Shown: positions 1 through 8,211 of the stretch, piece after piece
Layout: each line of letters starts with the position of its first letter
Numbering within the stretch: the stretch's first letter is position 1
Source: JBDTES01 sp039922435
GTDB taxonomy: Bacteria > Patescibacteriota > Saccharimonadia > Saccharimonadales > UBA4665
Direction of reading: 5' to 3'
DNA length: 17,026 bases
Assembly (NCBI GenBank): GCA_039922435.1
Contig: JBDTES010000034.1
Span: 1-17,026 of the forward strand
Position numbers and translations under genes: made by a program
Notes under the pieces: model-generated
What the model was told of the DNA's origin: nothing
Seen by the model: only the letters and a program-made list of their open reading frames with translations
The model's database searches: none

Positions 1-621
1 AATATAGCGTAGTATCATGCCGACGACTGACTCGATTAATGAATAGACTAGGATAGCTGGGGCTTTGGACCAAGCTAGGTGCATATATTCGTGGTAAGCC
101 TTGCGGTTACCTTGGAAAATATCCAGCACATTGGCGGTTAGTCCAGCCGCATAGATGTTTATAAAGAAATATATACAAAGGTAATCTAAGAAGGCAAGAA
201 CATAAGCAATAACTTGGGCGTTTGTGGTGGCATTATCTGGAAAGATAGTATTATAAAAAGCTAAATAAATTGCTGCAAAAATAATCGTGATACCGAAAAC
301 CCACACTCCGGTCATTAACATGTACCGCAAGAGATATTTATTGCCCATCAGCACTCCAAAGCTCTGTTTAAACAACTGCCAACCATTTCTGATACGACCA
401 TGCCTAGAGCCATTCGCCTGCGGGGCGCTTGCTCCGATACCAACTGATTGTGTAGTAGCTGGGGTAGGCATTATTTGTGATTGTACTGCCAAAAATCCGG
501 CGTGTACGTCAGTATCTGGCCAACCGGCCGCACTAAGCTGCTCGGCAATTTGATTAGGTGTCTGTCCAGACTGGAGTTGCTGTCGAATATAGTTCTGTAG
601 TTTTAATATATGTTCATCCAT
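1..621 (-). CDS. Membrane protein of unknown function (3' end missing)
   Basis: The reading frame is open from ATG at 621-619 to the window edge (207 codons). Residues 1-40 form a soluble helical segment of the type LxxGQTPNQIAEQLSAAGW, which looks like the small helical module found at the front of many Patescibacteria membrane proteins. Residues 40-75 are a polar linker. Two hydrophobic helices follow, at about 98-117 and 128-150, and a third begins near the edge. The overall pattern, including a Trp-Gln-Leu-Phe-Lys-Gln-Ser segment before the first helix, resembles the uncharacterised DUF6159-type membrane family; this is recalled, not tested. No catalytic motif is visible. The gene is divergent from folD with 48 bp between start codons, and its -10 box TATAAT (636-631) lies 9 nt before the ATG, suggesting a nearly leaderless mRNA. 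Confidence 0.8.
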   Translation of the reverse strand, partial: MDEHILKLQNYIRQQLQSGQTPNQIAEQLSAAGWPDTDVHAGFLAVQSQIMPTPATTQSVGIGASAPQANGSRHGRIRNGWQLFKQSFGVLMGNKYLLRYMLMTGVWVFGITIIFAAIYLAFYNTIFPDNATTNAQVIAYVLAFLDYLCIYFFINIYAAGLTANVLDIFQGNRKAYHEYMHLAWSKAPAILVYSLIESVVGMILRYI

Positions 622-630
622 GTTGCGTTT

Positions 631-636
631 ATTATA
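631..636 (-). promoter_or_regulatory. -10 box of the leftward membrane-protein gene
   Basis: Read on the minus strand this is a perfect TATAAT, with only 9 nt to the ATG at 621. Transcription should start within two or three bases of the start codon. No convincing -35 box was found. Confidence 0.5.
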
Positions 637-653
637 ACGCACTTAATCGCAGC

Positions 654-662
654 TGTTACAAT
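654..662 (+). promoter_or_regulatory. Extended -10 promoter of folD
   Basis: The sequence TGTTACAAT is an extended -10 element (TG, one base, TACAAT). It ends 7 nt before the folD ATG at 670, so the predicted start of transcription falls on the start codon itself. There is no Shine-Dalgarno sequence. Confidence 0.5.
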
Positions 663-669
663 ATCAATT

Positions 670-1479
670 ATGAAGATATTAAATGGCTCTGAGCTGGCTG
701 AGTTTATTGAAGAACGTCAGGCCCATCAGGTGCGTGGGCTACGACAGGCCGCTGGTGTGATTCCAAAGCTAGCTATTATTATTACGGTTGATCACCCAGC
801 TATCGAAACCTATGTCCGGATGAAAAAGCGCTACGGTGCCGACATATTAGTTGACGTAGATGTTCATAAGATTAAGCAAGCCGAAGCTCCAGCCCTAATT
901 GCCCAGTTAAATGACGATGATTCAGTCCACGGTATCATTATTCAGTTGCCGCTCGAGGACCCGGCTGAGACTGACAAGATAGTTGATTTAGTAGTTCCCG
1001 CTAAAGACGTTGATGCTCTCGGCAAGAATGCAACACTAGAACCGGCAACACCGTTAGCTATTATGTGGCTATTGGCTGGTTACAACGTCGATTTACGGGG
1101 TAAAAAGATCGTCCTAGTTGGCCGTGGCAAGTTAGTTGGCGCTCCACTAGAGCGGATACTCAAGGCTTCCGGTCAAGATGTAGTAGTGGTGGATCGAAGC
1201 ACCGACGACCTTGAGAGTGAGGTGACCCAAGCTGATGTTGTCATAACTGCTACTGGTCAGCCAGGTTTGATTACGTCCGCGATAATAAAACCGAACGCGG
1301 TAGTAGTTGATGCTGGCGTAGCTGGCGAACAAGGTAAAACGGTTGGTGATTTGGCCGCCGACGTCTACGACCGAGATGATTTGATTATTACACCTAAAAA
1401 AGGTGGAGTTGGACCACTAACCATCAGTGCCTTATTTGATAATGTAATTCGGGCCGCCAGAGAATCTGTAGCTAAGTAA
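670..1479 (+). CDS. folD: Bifunctional methylene-THF dehydrogenase / methenyl-THF cyclohydrolase
   Basis: FolD interconverts 5,10-methylene- and 10-formyl-tetrahydrofolate in the cytoplasm, supplying one-carbon units and NADPH. The 269-residue protein shows the family landmarks: ETYVRMKK near residue 47 with the Tyr48/Lys52 catalytic pair, GIIIQLPL at 88-95, the Asp-Val-Asp motif at 113-115, a Rossmann nucleotide site VLVGRGKLVGAPL at 148-160 (Arg-Gly in place of the more usual Arg-Ser), and the C-terminal TPKKGGVGPLT at 241-251. It is slightly shorter than typical FolD (about 280-300). An in-frame ATG at 610 exists, but the start at 670 gives the normal N-terminus MKILNGSELA and lies 7 nt after an extended -10 box. 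The upstream extension would be hydrophobic and unlike the family. Confidence 0.95.
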   Translation: MKILNGSELAEFIEERQAHQVRGLRQAAGVIPKLAIIITVDHPAIETYVRMKKRYGADILVDVDVHKIKQAEAPALIAQLNDDDSVHGIIIQLPLEDPAETDKIVDLVVPAKDVDALGKNATLEPATPLAIMWLLAGYNVDLRGKKIVLVGRGKLVGAPLERILKASGQDVVVVDRSTDDLESEVTQADVVITATGQPGLITSAIIKPNAVVVDAGVAGEQGKTVGDLAADVYDRDDLIITPKKGGVGPLTISALFDNVIRAARESVAK

Positions 1480-1510
1480 TTAAATTAACTATACGTTTTC
1501 ACCCCTGTTG

Positions 1511-1534
1511 ACGTATATACGTACGTATATACGT
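1511..1534. repeat. Perfect 24-bp palindrome, possible operator
   Basis: The 12-mer ACGTATATACGT occurs twice head to tail. Each copy is its own reverse complement, so the whole 24 bp is also a perfect palindrome. It lies in the folD-murI gap, about 45 bp before the murI -10 box. A dimer or tetramer binding site is the natural reading. The run is not followed by a T tract, so it is a poor terminator. Confidence 0.6.
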
Positions 1535-1579
1535 TACCTCTGTTAAAATCAATATTTACCAAAAAGTTTGCGAAGCTAT

Positions 1580-1585
1580 TATAAT
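1580..1585 (+). promoter_or_regulatory. -10 box of murI
   Basis: A perfect TATAAT ends 7 nt before the murI ATG at 1593, placing the predicted transcription start at the ATG. A possible but weak -35 (TTTACC, 1555-1560) would give a 19-bp spacer. Confidence 0.5.
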
Positions 1586-1592
1586 AGGAATT

Positions 1593-2246
1593 ATGAAGAT
1601 TGGCGTATTTGATAGCGGTATTGGCGGGCTGAGTGTGGCGGAGGCTATTAAGAAAGCCCTGCCAGAGGATGAAATTATCTTTGTACACGACACACCTGAC
1701 CATTTCCCGTATGCCACTAAGTCGCCGGATCAGATTTATGGCTTCGTTGTGCCAGTCTTGCAGGGCTTAATCGATCAGGGTTGCAAAGCTATTGTGATAG
1801 CCTGTAACACTGTTAGTACAACGCTTCGGGATAGAATTAGGCAGCGCTTTGACATGCCGTTTGTGATGCTCGAGCCAATGGTCAAGCCGGCGGCTGCGCT
1901 CACTAAGAACGGTGTAATTGCTGTTTGTGCGACACCGACTACCCTAGCTAGTCAGCGATACGCTTGGCTAAAAGCGACTTACGGGCAGGCTTGTAGGATT
2001 ATTGAGCCCGACTGTGCTGATTGGTCTAGCTTAATTGAACACAATCAAATGAATGAGCATCGGATTCGGCTCGGTGTCGAACCGGCCTTGGCTGCTGGAG
2101 CCGATGTGATTGTTCTAGGTTGCACGCATTATCATTGGATAGAAAAAGAGGTGAAGGCTATCGTTGGCGACCGCGCCGCCGTCTTGCAGCCCGAAACTGC
2201 GGTTGTTGCTCAGCTGCAGCGCTTACTTAAGCAGCTAGAGCGGTAA
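1593..2246 (+). CDS. murI: Glutamate racemase
   Basis: MurI converts L-glutamate to D-glutamate, the substrate that MurD adds to the peptidoglycan stem peptide. The N-terminus MKIGVFDSGIGG carries the Asp7-Ser8 motif. Cys71 (in ACNT) and Cys177 (in GCTH) are the two catalytic cysteines, and FPYATKS at 38-44 is the substrate-loop motif, with Ala where Gly is usual. The protein has 217 residues against about 250-280 in most relatives. The spacing between the two cysteines is normal, so the shortening is mainly in the C-terminal tail. The last 20 bp overlap the 3' end of murD on the other strand. The mRNA is predicted to be leaderless. Confidence 0.93.
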   Translation: MKIGVFDSGIGGLSVAEAIKKALPEDEIIFVHDTPDHFPYATKSPDQIYGFVVPVLQGLIDQGCKAIVIACNTVSTTLRDRIRQRFDMPFVMLEPMVKPAAALTKNGVIAVCATPTTLASQRYAWLKATYGQACRIIEPDCADWSSLIEHNQMNEHRIRLGVEPALAAGADVIVLGCTHYHWIEKEVKAIVGDRAAVLQPETAVVAQLQRLLKQLER

Positions 2247-3552
2247 CGGTGTTCTTGAACTGCTGACCACGATCTTTGTAGTCTTTGAACATATCGAAGC
2301 TAGCGCAGGCGGGCGAGAGTAGTACAACATCACCAGGCTGGGCCGCGGCTCTAGCTATATCTATAATTTCGGCCATGCTGTTGCCGCCGAGCGTTATATC
2401 TTTGTAGCCGGCTTTTGACAAGGCTTCGATGATAGCTGGCCCCATTTGGCCGATAATTATTACCTGCCGAACATTGTTTTCTTTAACGGCCGTGGCTAGT
2501 CCGTCGAAGTTGGCACCTTTATCGGAGCCACCTAATATAATTACTTTGGGTTGTTTGAAAGCCTTGATGGCTACAATGGCAGTATCAGGCGTGGTGCCAA
2601 AACTATCATCATAGTAGCTAACTTCTTCTAATTCGCGGACCAGCTCCAAGCGGTGTTCAAGGCCCGAAAACCCGGTTATTACAGAACGCAAAATGCCGAC
2701 CAGAGCTTCGGCTGGCTCATCTCCCTCTGGACTAAAGATCGACCATACCACCGTTACGGCAGCACAGATATTCTGCCAGTTATGCTCGCCCAATAGTTTA
2801 ATCTCATTGGTTTTACAGATAGTATATTGATCCATAATCAAGTCTTCACCCAAAATAACGGCCCCTGGTTCGCTGTAATACGACATTTTTTGGCCGGCAC
2901 CAGCTCGGGCGATGTGTTTAGAGGTATTATTGTCTGAAAAGTAAATAGCTAGATCGGATTCGGCTTGATGGGCAAACAGTTGCTGTTTGGCGGCGATGTA
3001 CTCGTTTAGGTCTTTGTGCCAGTTCAGATGTTCTGGCACTACCATTAGGCAAACTGCAATGTGGGGTGAGTGTTTGAGGTCAATTAGCTGAAAGCTTGAT
3101 AATTCTAGAACAACCCAAGATTCAGGGGTTAGTTTGTCGATAAAGGTAAGTGGTGGAATGCCGATGTTACCGCCCAGTGAGACCTTTTGGCCAGTAGCTT
3201 CTAGCATCATAGTGATTAGCGTCGAAGTGGTGCCTTTGCCCTTAGTGCCGGTTACGCCGATGATGTTCTTGGTCGGTGAATCAATCAAGAATTGATCGAT
3301 CTGGGTAGTAATTTTATCGGCCACATTGGGGTTGGTAGCCAGAATTGTGTCTGGTCGGAGGCCCGGTGTCCGGATTAGTAGATCAAATCGGTCTAAATTA
3401 TTTAAATAATCGTCGCCTAGCTGCGAAGTAGCGTCACCGGGTATTTCAACTTCGGTGTTTTGGTCGCAAATAGTCAGCTCGTCACCGCGCGCCCGAAAAT
3501 AATCATATGATGCATGGCCCTCAATACTGAAGCCCAGAATAGCGACTTTCAT
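2227..3552 (-). CDS. murD: UDP-N-acetylmuramoyl-L-alanine--D-glutamate ligase
   Basis: MurD is the ATP-dependent cytoplasmic ligase that adds D-glutamate to UDP-MurNAc-L-Ala. The 441 residues follow the Mur ligase plan. An N-terminal Rossmann-like UDP-binding domain (MKVAILGFSIEG) comes first. The central ATPase domain has the P-loop GTKGKGTT at 102-109, Glu150 in LELSSFQL and His175 in EHLNWH. The C-terminal domain has RLELV near 301-305, GGSDKGANF at 341-349 and the characteristic LSPACASFDMFKDYKDRG at 412-429. The usual DSKATN motif appears as DDSFGTTP at 315-322. Length is normal for the family. It converges on murI, whose product makes its substrate, and has its own extended -10 box 6 nt before the ATG. 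Confidence 0.95.
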   Translation of the reverse strand: MKVAILGFSIEGHASYDYFRARGDELTICDQNTEVEIPGDATSQLGDDYLNNLDRFDLLIRTPGLRPDTILATNPNVADKITTQIDQFLIDSPTKNIIGVTGTKGKGTTSTLITMMLEATGQKVSLGGNIGIPPLTFIDKLTPESWVVLELSSFQLIDLKHSPHIAVCLMVVPEHLNWHKDLNEYIAAKQQLFAHQAESDLAIYFSDNNTSKHIARAGAGQKMSYYSEPGAVILGEDLIMDQYTICKTNEIKLLGEHNWQNICAAVTVVWSIFSPEGDEPAEALVGILRSVITGFSGLEHRLELVRELEEVSYYDDSFGTTPDTAIVAIKAFKQPKVIILGGSDKGANFDGLATAVKENNVRQVIIIGQMGPAIIEALSKAGYKDITLGGNSMAEIIDIARAAAQPGDVVLLSPACASFDMFKDYKDRGQQFKNTVTALAA

Positions 3553-3558
3553 AAGTCT

Positions 3559-3567
3559 ATTGTATCA
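3559..3567 (-). promoter_or_regulatory. Extended -10 promoter of murD
   Basis: On the minus strand the sequence reads TGATACAAT, an extended -10. It ends 6 nt before the murD ATG (3552-3550), again predicting a leaderless transcript. Confidence 0.5.
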
Positions 3568-3593
3568 ATAAAACCGATTCGTAGTGCTTGAGT

Positions 3594-3962
3594 TTAGTCG
3601 GCCAGTTCGGCTTTGACCATATCAGCGACTTGCCGCGGTGTCATTTCGGCTTTGACGATAAAGCGCTTAACGTCTAATTGCTTGATGATGGCTGGAGCTT
3701 CTGGCTCACCCATGTTAGTCAAGATGATAACTTTGGTATGTTTGCCCCAATCGGTTTTGCGGAGAAGGGTAAGCATTTCATCACCGTTCATCTGGGGCAT
3801 CATTAGGTCGAGCAATATTATATCTGGCCGAAACTTCTCGGTTAGCTCTAGCCCCAGCTTACCGTTCTCGGCCGTTTCGACTTGGTAGCCCTCGGCCTCG
3901 AACTTAATTCGGTACATCTGCGAGATGGCTTGGTCATCTTCGATAATAGCAATTTTAGTCAT
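3594..3962 (-). CDS. Single-domain (CheY-like) response regulator
   Basis: This is a receiver domain of 122 residues with no output domain. The acidic pair Asp9-Asp10 lies in AIIEDDQ. The phospho-acceptor is Asp52 in ILLDLMMP, the switch Thr is Thr82 in ILTN, and the conserved Lys is Lys104 in FIVKAE. It should accept a phosphoryl group from a histidine kinase and act by protein contact instead of by binding DNA. The histidine kinase at 5852-8020 lies in the divergent operon that starts 50 bp away, and is the obvious candidate partner; this pairing is inferred from position. TATAAT (3976-3971) is 8 nt before the ATG. Confidence 0.9.
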   Translation of the reverse strand: MTKIAIIEDDQAISQMYRIKFEAEGYQVETAENGKLGLELTEKFRPDIILLDLMMPQMNGDEMLTLLRKTDWGKHTKVIILTNMGEPEAPAIIKQLDVKRFIVKAEMTPRQVADMVKAELAD

Positions 3963-3970
3963 TGTTAGGT

Positions 3971-3976
3971 ATTATA
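3971..3976 (-). promoter_or_regulatory. -10 box of the response regulator
   Basis: A perfect TATAAT on the minus strand, 8 nt before the ATG at 3962. It sits inside the 50-bp gap shared with the divergent operon. On the plus strand a TATAAA at 3994-3999 may serve the gene at 4013. Confidence 0.5.
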
Positions 3977-4012
3977 GACTATGAAGTACCGAATATAAAA
4001 AGACACTAAAAC

Positions 4013-4822
4013 ATGACTAAATTAAAATTCAGGTGTGTTCACTATTCGTCGACATTTTACCGTGGCGCTACTGTTTTTTTAATTGTGGCGTTTAAGAGTA
4101 GATATTGGTTCTATAAGCCGGTTATTTGGCAACTATTAAGTAATGGCTTTAATGTTTATGTTTACGATTATGCCTCTAAGCCACTTTTGGAATCGCAGCC
4201 AGAGTTGTGGGTTAAATTCTCGGGGACCCTAAATAGTGATATAAAGAAAAACATAGAACGAGAAACAGGCAGAGATCCGAGGGCTAGATTTGGGATTATG
4301 GGTGTCAGCGTTGGCTCAAGTTTGGCGCTGAGCGCAGCTAAGGACTTGCCAGAACTGGAAAAGATGCTTTTTGTGACCATGTACGGCAGTAGTGCTCAAT
4401 TGGTGTGGGAGAATAATCATCTGATGACTATTAAGAGAGAGCTTGTCCAGTCTAATAAGACTATGGAAGATGCTTCCCGGATTTTTGGGCCACTCGAAGC
4501 AGTCACTGAATTACATAAACTTGGAAACCGCTCGATTAGGATGTTTGTTAGTATGGGTGATCGGGTAATTAGCTTTGGTAATGCCAATCGATTCATTCAG
4601 GCAGCTATCGGAGCTGATTTAAATTTCTCGTATAGGATTGTTAATGAGCCTAAGCATAGTTATACGATTATTCGGGTTCTAGCTGATTATTCAAGCTGGT
4701 TACCATTTATGGCAGAGCTCCGCGACACTTTACTGGTTACAAAATACGAGGATAAATCTACCTGGTCTAGGCTGAACTTTAATCACAAATCTGAAGACTC
4801 TAAGTGGGTACGCTATGTCTAA
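4013..4822 (+). CDS. Alpha/beta-hydrolase-like protein
   Basis: The protein has 269 residues. The nucleophile elbow GVSVG (97-101, Ser99) follows a short beta strand and precedes a helix. Asp183 in FVSMGDRVI and His215 in PKHSYTII are spaced as in an alpha/beta-hydrolase Ser-Asp-His triad. The strand order before it (VFLIVAF, NGFNVYVYDY) also fits this fold. The substrate cannot be read from sequence; an esterase, lipase or thioesterase role is possible. There is no signal peptide, though residues 20-40 are hydrophobic. It is the first gene of an operon, overlapping the methyltransferase-like gene by 8 bp. A TATAAA box ends 13 nt before the ATG and no Shine-Dalgarno sequence is seen. Confidence 0.75.
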   Translation: MTKLKFRCVHYSSTFYRGATVFLIVAFKSRYWFYKPVIWQLLSNGFNVYVYDYASKPLLESQPELWVKFSGTLNSDIKKNIERETGRDPRARFGIMGVSVGSSLALSAAKDLPELEKMLFVTMYGSSAQLVWENNHLMTIKRELVQSNKTMEDASRIFGPLEAVTELHKLGNRSIRMFVSMGDRVISFGNANRFIQAAIGADLNFSYRIVNEPKHSYTIIRVLADYSSWLPFMAELRDTLLVTKYEDKSTWSRLNFNHKSEDSKWVRYV

Positions 4823-5861
4823 ACGGGCTTCAGATAGATCGGTCGTCAATCGCCATTTAACAAAATATGGCATAGCTGAGATGGTAAGGGTTCTGTCAAA
4901 ACATCAGCTAGAAGGAGTGGTAATAGCTCATAATTTGAGAGTAGTCGATGGTTATAACACCGTACGGTATAGGTTGCAGCGCTTAGTTTTCTATAACTCG
5001 GCGGCGGTTATGAATCTGTACTTAGCTAAGCGGCCGCTCATGGTATTTGAACAAAAGAATAACTTGGCCCGCAAGTTTTTGTATAGCTTACCTAGTTTTG
5101 TGAAATGGGCTAGCCTAATGGAAGATCAAGGTTCGCTTGCCATGGGGCCTTTGCATAATCCCGAGATAAGGTACTTGGTGTCCGGAGAAAGGATTGGGCC
5201 GATTACGCGTCGTCTGTTTCGTCACGGGGCCGACTCGGTTGGTGTACGTTCTCGGACCATTACTGCTGGCTGGCTGGCTAGTCATTATATTAGTAATAAC
5301 CCTAGACTACCCATAAAATGGCTTAGTTTAGCGGGTGGTTCGGCGATTCACGCGATGTTTATGATTAATGCATCGGCAGTTGATAAGCAGCTGCTTGAGT
5401 TTGTGGATATCGATATTAATCCGAAGGCCATAGAGCTAGCCGAGAAAATTACTCAACTAGCTGGGCTTAATAGAGCTAAAACCCAGATAGTACTGGGTAA
5501 TATCTTTGATGAACAGTTGCTCGAGACGGTTGGTTGTACTGACGGAATAGATATTGTAGATATGCTTGGTATATTAGATTACTTAGATGAGACACAAGCT
5601 GAAGCTCTAGTGCGACTGGCCTATAACCGGTTGAAGCCGGATGGGTTAATCCTGACTAGTAACATGCGACCATCTCATCCACAGTTTGATTTACATAAAC
5701 GGGGTGTTGGTTGGCCGGGAGTTATTACTAAGACAGTCCATCAAATAATAGCGATCTGCCAAGCTGCTGGCGTGCCACTGGACTTAATAGATATATACCA
5801 GCCGTCCGATGGAGTCTATAATGTTGTTAGATTAAGAAAAGGGCGGGCCAAGTGCATTTAG
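4815..5861 (+). CDS. Class I SAM-dependent methyltransferase-like protein
   Basis: The protein has 348 residues. The second half is a Rossmann-type methyltransferase domain. Motif I is KWLSLAGGSAIHAMF (168-182). An acidic strand end FVDIDINPKA (196-205) would bind the SAM ribose. GNIFDE (228-233) follows a strand, and LKPDGLILTSNM (273-284) is the usual late strand. Motif I has AGGSA instead of the common GxGxG, so SAM binding is likely but unproven. The first 160 residues match nothing I recognise. The ATG overlaps the stop of the hydrolase-like gene, and the 3' end overlaps the kinase gene by 10 bp, so the three are translationally coupled. Acceptor unknown; it could be a small molecule or a lipid. 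Confidence 0.75.
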   Translation: MSKRASDRSVVNRHLTKYGIAEMVRVLSKHQLEGVVIAHNLRVVDGYNTVRYRLQRLVFYNSAAVMNLYLAKRPLMVFEQKNNLARKFLYSLPSFVKWASLMEDQGSLAMGPLHNPEIRYLVSGERIGPITRRLFRHGADSVGVRSRTITAGWLASHYISNNPRLPIKWLSLAGGSAIHAMFMINASAVDKQLLEFVDIDINPKAIELAEKITQLAGLNRAKTQIVLGNIFDEQLLETVGCTDGIDIVDMLGILDYLDETQAEALVRLAYNRLKPDGLILTSNMRPSHPQFDLHKRGVGWPGVITKTVHQIIAICQAAGVPLDLIDIYQPSDGVYNVVRLRKGRAKCI

Positions 5862-8020
5862 TAGAGGTGGTGGAATTAATTACATCCGGTACTGCTGTTC
5901 TATTGCTTGGTCTAGTTGTTCTGTGGCGTAGTAAGCGTCAGATGGCCTTTCGCTGGTTCTTCATGCTGTGTCTGGCTGTATGCTCTTGGAGCTGGGCGAT
6001 TGGTCTCTATACACTTTCGCAGGATCCGAGTAGTACATTATTCTGGGCTAATTTTTATTACAGCAGCTCTTTTGCTATATCGATCGTTCTACATGTATTT
6101 ACTTCTTACTGGCTAGACAGCAAACATAAACGGTTGCACACTTCTATTGGCGGCGGATTGATGGCTCTGTTTCTTATCACGGTACTGACGAGACCACACT
6201 TTATTGTCAGTGCTGTACAGATAGTGGGTGGTCAGAAGACGGTAACTCTTAGTATGTTCGGCTATGGCTTATTTAGCGTAGTCTTTATGATGCTATTTAC
6301 TTCTGCCATTATCAGGCTATTTGTTGGGGCTTTTTCTTTACACGGTTTACGTAGATTGCAAACGCGCTATATCACCGCAAGTTTAGTTTGTGCTGGTAGC
6401 TTTGGGGTATATTTTAACCTTATCCTGCCCTGGATGGGTAATTATGACTTAGTTTGGGTAGGCCCACTTTCGACGGTTATCTTCGTAGGGGTTGTTGGCT
6501 ACGCGATTGTTCGCCAAAAACTATTTGATGTTAGGAGATTTGTTCTAAGAGCGTTAGCTTATCTGCTCAGTACGGTATTACTTAGCATCGTCTTTATTAT
6601 TCCGGTGGTATTGATTGTGGCTTATGCGATTGGTGGGCAGTTTTCGGTACTTCATTTCCTGCGAGGAGTCTTAGTAGCTACTATTTTTGCATTATTTTAC
6701 AGTCGGATACGGCGAGCCTTTGATAGTCTGACGAATCGAATATTCTATCGTAAATACTATGAACCGCAAGCAGTTTTTAACGAACTAAGTGAAGTCTTAG
6801 TCCGTTCGATCGAGCTTAAATATATTAAGCAACAAAGCGCCAAAGTCATTCAAGACGCCATCAGAACTGACAGAGTAGACTATTGGCTGGTTGGAGATGA
6901 AGGCTATGAGGGCCGTAGCCCGCAGCTTCTAGAGAAGTTATTTCATCATGGCAGTTCGATGTCTAATACGGTGTTAGTAGAGAATCAGAATGGATCGTTG
7001 CAAAGTATAGAGTATTTGCGCGAACTAGATATTGCCGTCTTGGTGCGTCTACGGACCAGTAGTGCGGTCTTGGGCTTCTTAGCACTCGGCTTCAAGGAAT
7101 CCGGAGAGCCCTATACGGACCGGGATAGACGTCTATTAAATATAGTCTCGGACGAGATAGCAATTACGCTGCAAAACGCCCTCCACTTCGAAGAGATTAA
7201 GAACTTCAACGAGACTTTGCAGGGCCGGATTGACACGGCTACCAGTAAGTTGCGCCAGACGAACCGGAAGTTACAGGCCCTCGACGAGACTAAGGATGAG
7301 TTTATAACTATGGCTAGCCACCAGCTACGGACGCCGTTAACTAGCGTTAAGGGTTATTTGAGTATGGTGTTAGAGGGCGATGCCGGCAGCTTGAACGCAC
7401 AGCAAAAACAGTTGCTTGGCCAGTCCTATATCAGTTCGCAGCGGATGGTCTATCTGATTGCTGATCTACTCAACTTGTCGCGCCTCAATACTGGTAAGTT
7501 TGTAATTGAGCTATCACCCACTAATCTACTAGAAGTAGTGCAAGATGAGATTGATCAGCTGGCCGAAACGATTAAATCACGTGGCTTGGAACTGGTCTAT
7601 AACCCCCCCAATGAGCTACCGCAGTTGATGCTAGACCAGACTAAAATCCATCAAGTCGTGATGAACTTTATTGATAACGCCATTTACTACACACCGGCTG
7701 GTGGCACAATCGAGATTGTACTCCGCGAAACACCAAGTGCTATTGAGTACCTAGTACGCGACACTGGCATTGGTGTACCACGGCCCGAACAGCACAAATT
7801 GTTTACTAAATTCTACCGGGCCAAAAACGCCAAACAGGCTCGGCCCGATGGCACTGGCCTAGGCTTGTTCATGGCCAAAAAAGTGATTGCGGCCCAGGGT
7901 GGAGCCATTATTTTTGACAGCAAAGAAGGTGTCGGTAGTACCTTTGGTTTCCGCTTCTCTAAACGGCTACACTTGGTTCCGAATAATCGTACGTCCGACG
8001 AGGGTGATAGTAAGGTTTAA
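5852..8020 (+). CDS. Membrane sensor histidine kinase (7TM-type sensor, GAF, HisKA, HATPase)
   Basis: The protein has 722 residues and starts at GTG. Seven hydrophobic helices lie between about residues 9 and 220, resembling the HisKA_7TM sensor region. Two further helices at about 230-285 precede an LTNRIFYRKYYEP linker. A GAF-like domain covers about 300-445 and a coiled coil about 448-480. The phospho-acceptor is His490 in ASHQLRTPL. The ATP-binding domain has the N box around Asn605-Asn609, G1 DTGIG at 637-641 and G2 DGTGLGLF at 666-673. All catalytic motifs are intact. No DNA-binding or receiver domain is fused. It is the last gene of the operon and probably signals through the divergent CheY-like regulator; that link is inferred. 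GTG codons at 5867 and 5870 are alternative starts. Confidence 0.93.
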   Translation: MHLVEVVELITSGTAVLLLGLVVLWRSKRQMAFRWFFMLCLAVCSWSWAIGLYTLSQDPSSTLFWANFYYSSSFAISIVLHVFTSYWLDSKHKRLHTSIGGGLMALFLITVLTRPHFIVSAVQIVGGQKTVTLSMFGYGLFSVVFMMLFTSAIIRLFVGAFSLHGLRRLQTRYITASLVCAGSFGVYFNLILPWMGNYDLVWVGPLSTVIFVGVVGYAIVRQKLFDVRRFVLRALAYLLSTVLLSIVFIIPVVLIVAYAIGGQFSVLHFLRGVLVATIFALFYSRIRRAFDSLTNRIFYRKYYEPQAVFNELSEVLVRSIELKYIKQQSAKVIQDAIRTDRVDYWLVGDEGYEGRSPQLLEKLFHHGSSMSNTVLVENQNGSLQSIEYLRELDIAVLVRLRTSSAVLGFLALGFKESGEPYTDRDRRLLNIVSDEIAITLQNALHFEEIKNFNETLQGRIDTATSKLRQTNRKLQALDETKDEFITMASHQLRTPLTSVKGYLSMVLEGDAGSLNAQQKQLLGQSYISSQRMVYLIADLLNLSRLNTGKFVIELSPTNLLEVVQDEIDQLAETIKSRGLELVYNPPNELPQLMLDQTKIHQVVMNFIDNAIYYTPAGGTIEIVLRETPSAIEYLVRDTGIGVPRPEQHKLFTKFYRAKNAKQARPDGTGLGLFMAKKVIAAQGGAIIFDSKEGVGSTFGFRFSKRLHLVPNNRTSDEGDSKV

Positions 8021-8038
8021 AGAGCTTGTGCCTAACTA

Positions 8039-8067
8039 TTGACATTTTGGCAAGTTTATGATAGATT
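8039..8067 (+). promoter_or_regulatory. Strong promoter at the head of the non-coding island
   Basis: TTGACA (8039-8044), a 17-bp spacer and TAGATT (8062-8067) preceded by TGA, an extended -10. The predicted start is near 8074. Twelve bases around the -10 (GTTTATGATAGA, 8054-8065) are identical, at the same distance from TTGACA, to the promoter at 11471-11499. It begins 18 bp after the kinase stop codon. Confidence 0.7.
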
Positions 8068-8211
8068 AAGAGCATCCTTGTTTACGGGTGTGAGGATAAC
8101 CTCGTAAAGGGTCATTAACAGGTGGTACAAATGACGTCTTAGCAGCGAATTGGTTGCTTCTCATCCTGTATCGTCTAGTAAATGTCTCCAATCTGCTTAA
8201 CAGGGAGTCCA

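Noticed and set aside
287..553. Plus-strand 88-codon frame at the left end
   Set aside because: It lies antisense to the membrane-protein gene, which has a better promoter, normal membrane helices and a continuous frame to the edge.
610..669. Upstream ATG of folD adding 20 residues
   Set aside because: The extension is hydrophobic and foreign to FolD, and the promoter box lies inside it, so it would not be transcribed.
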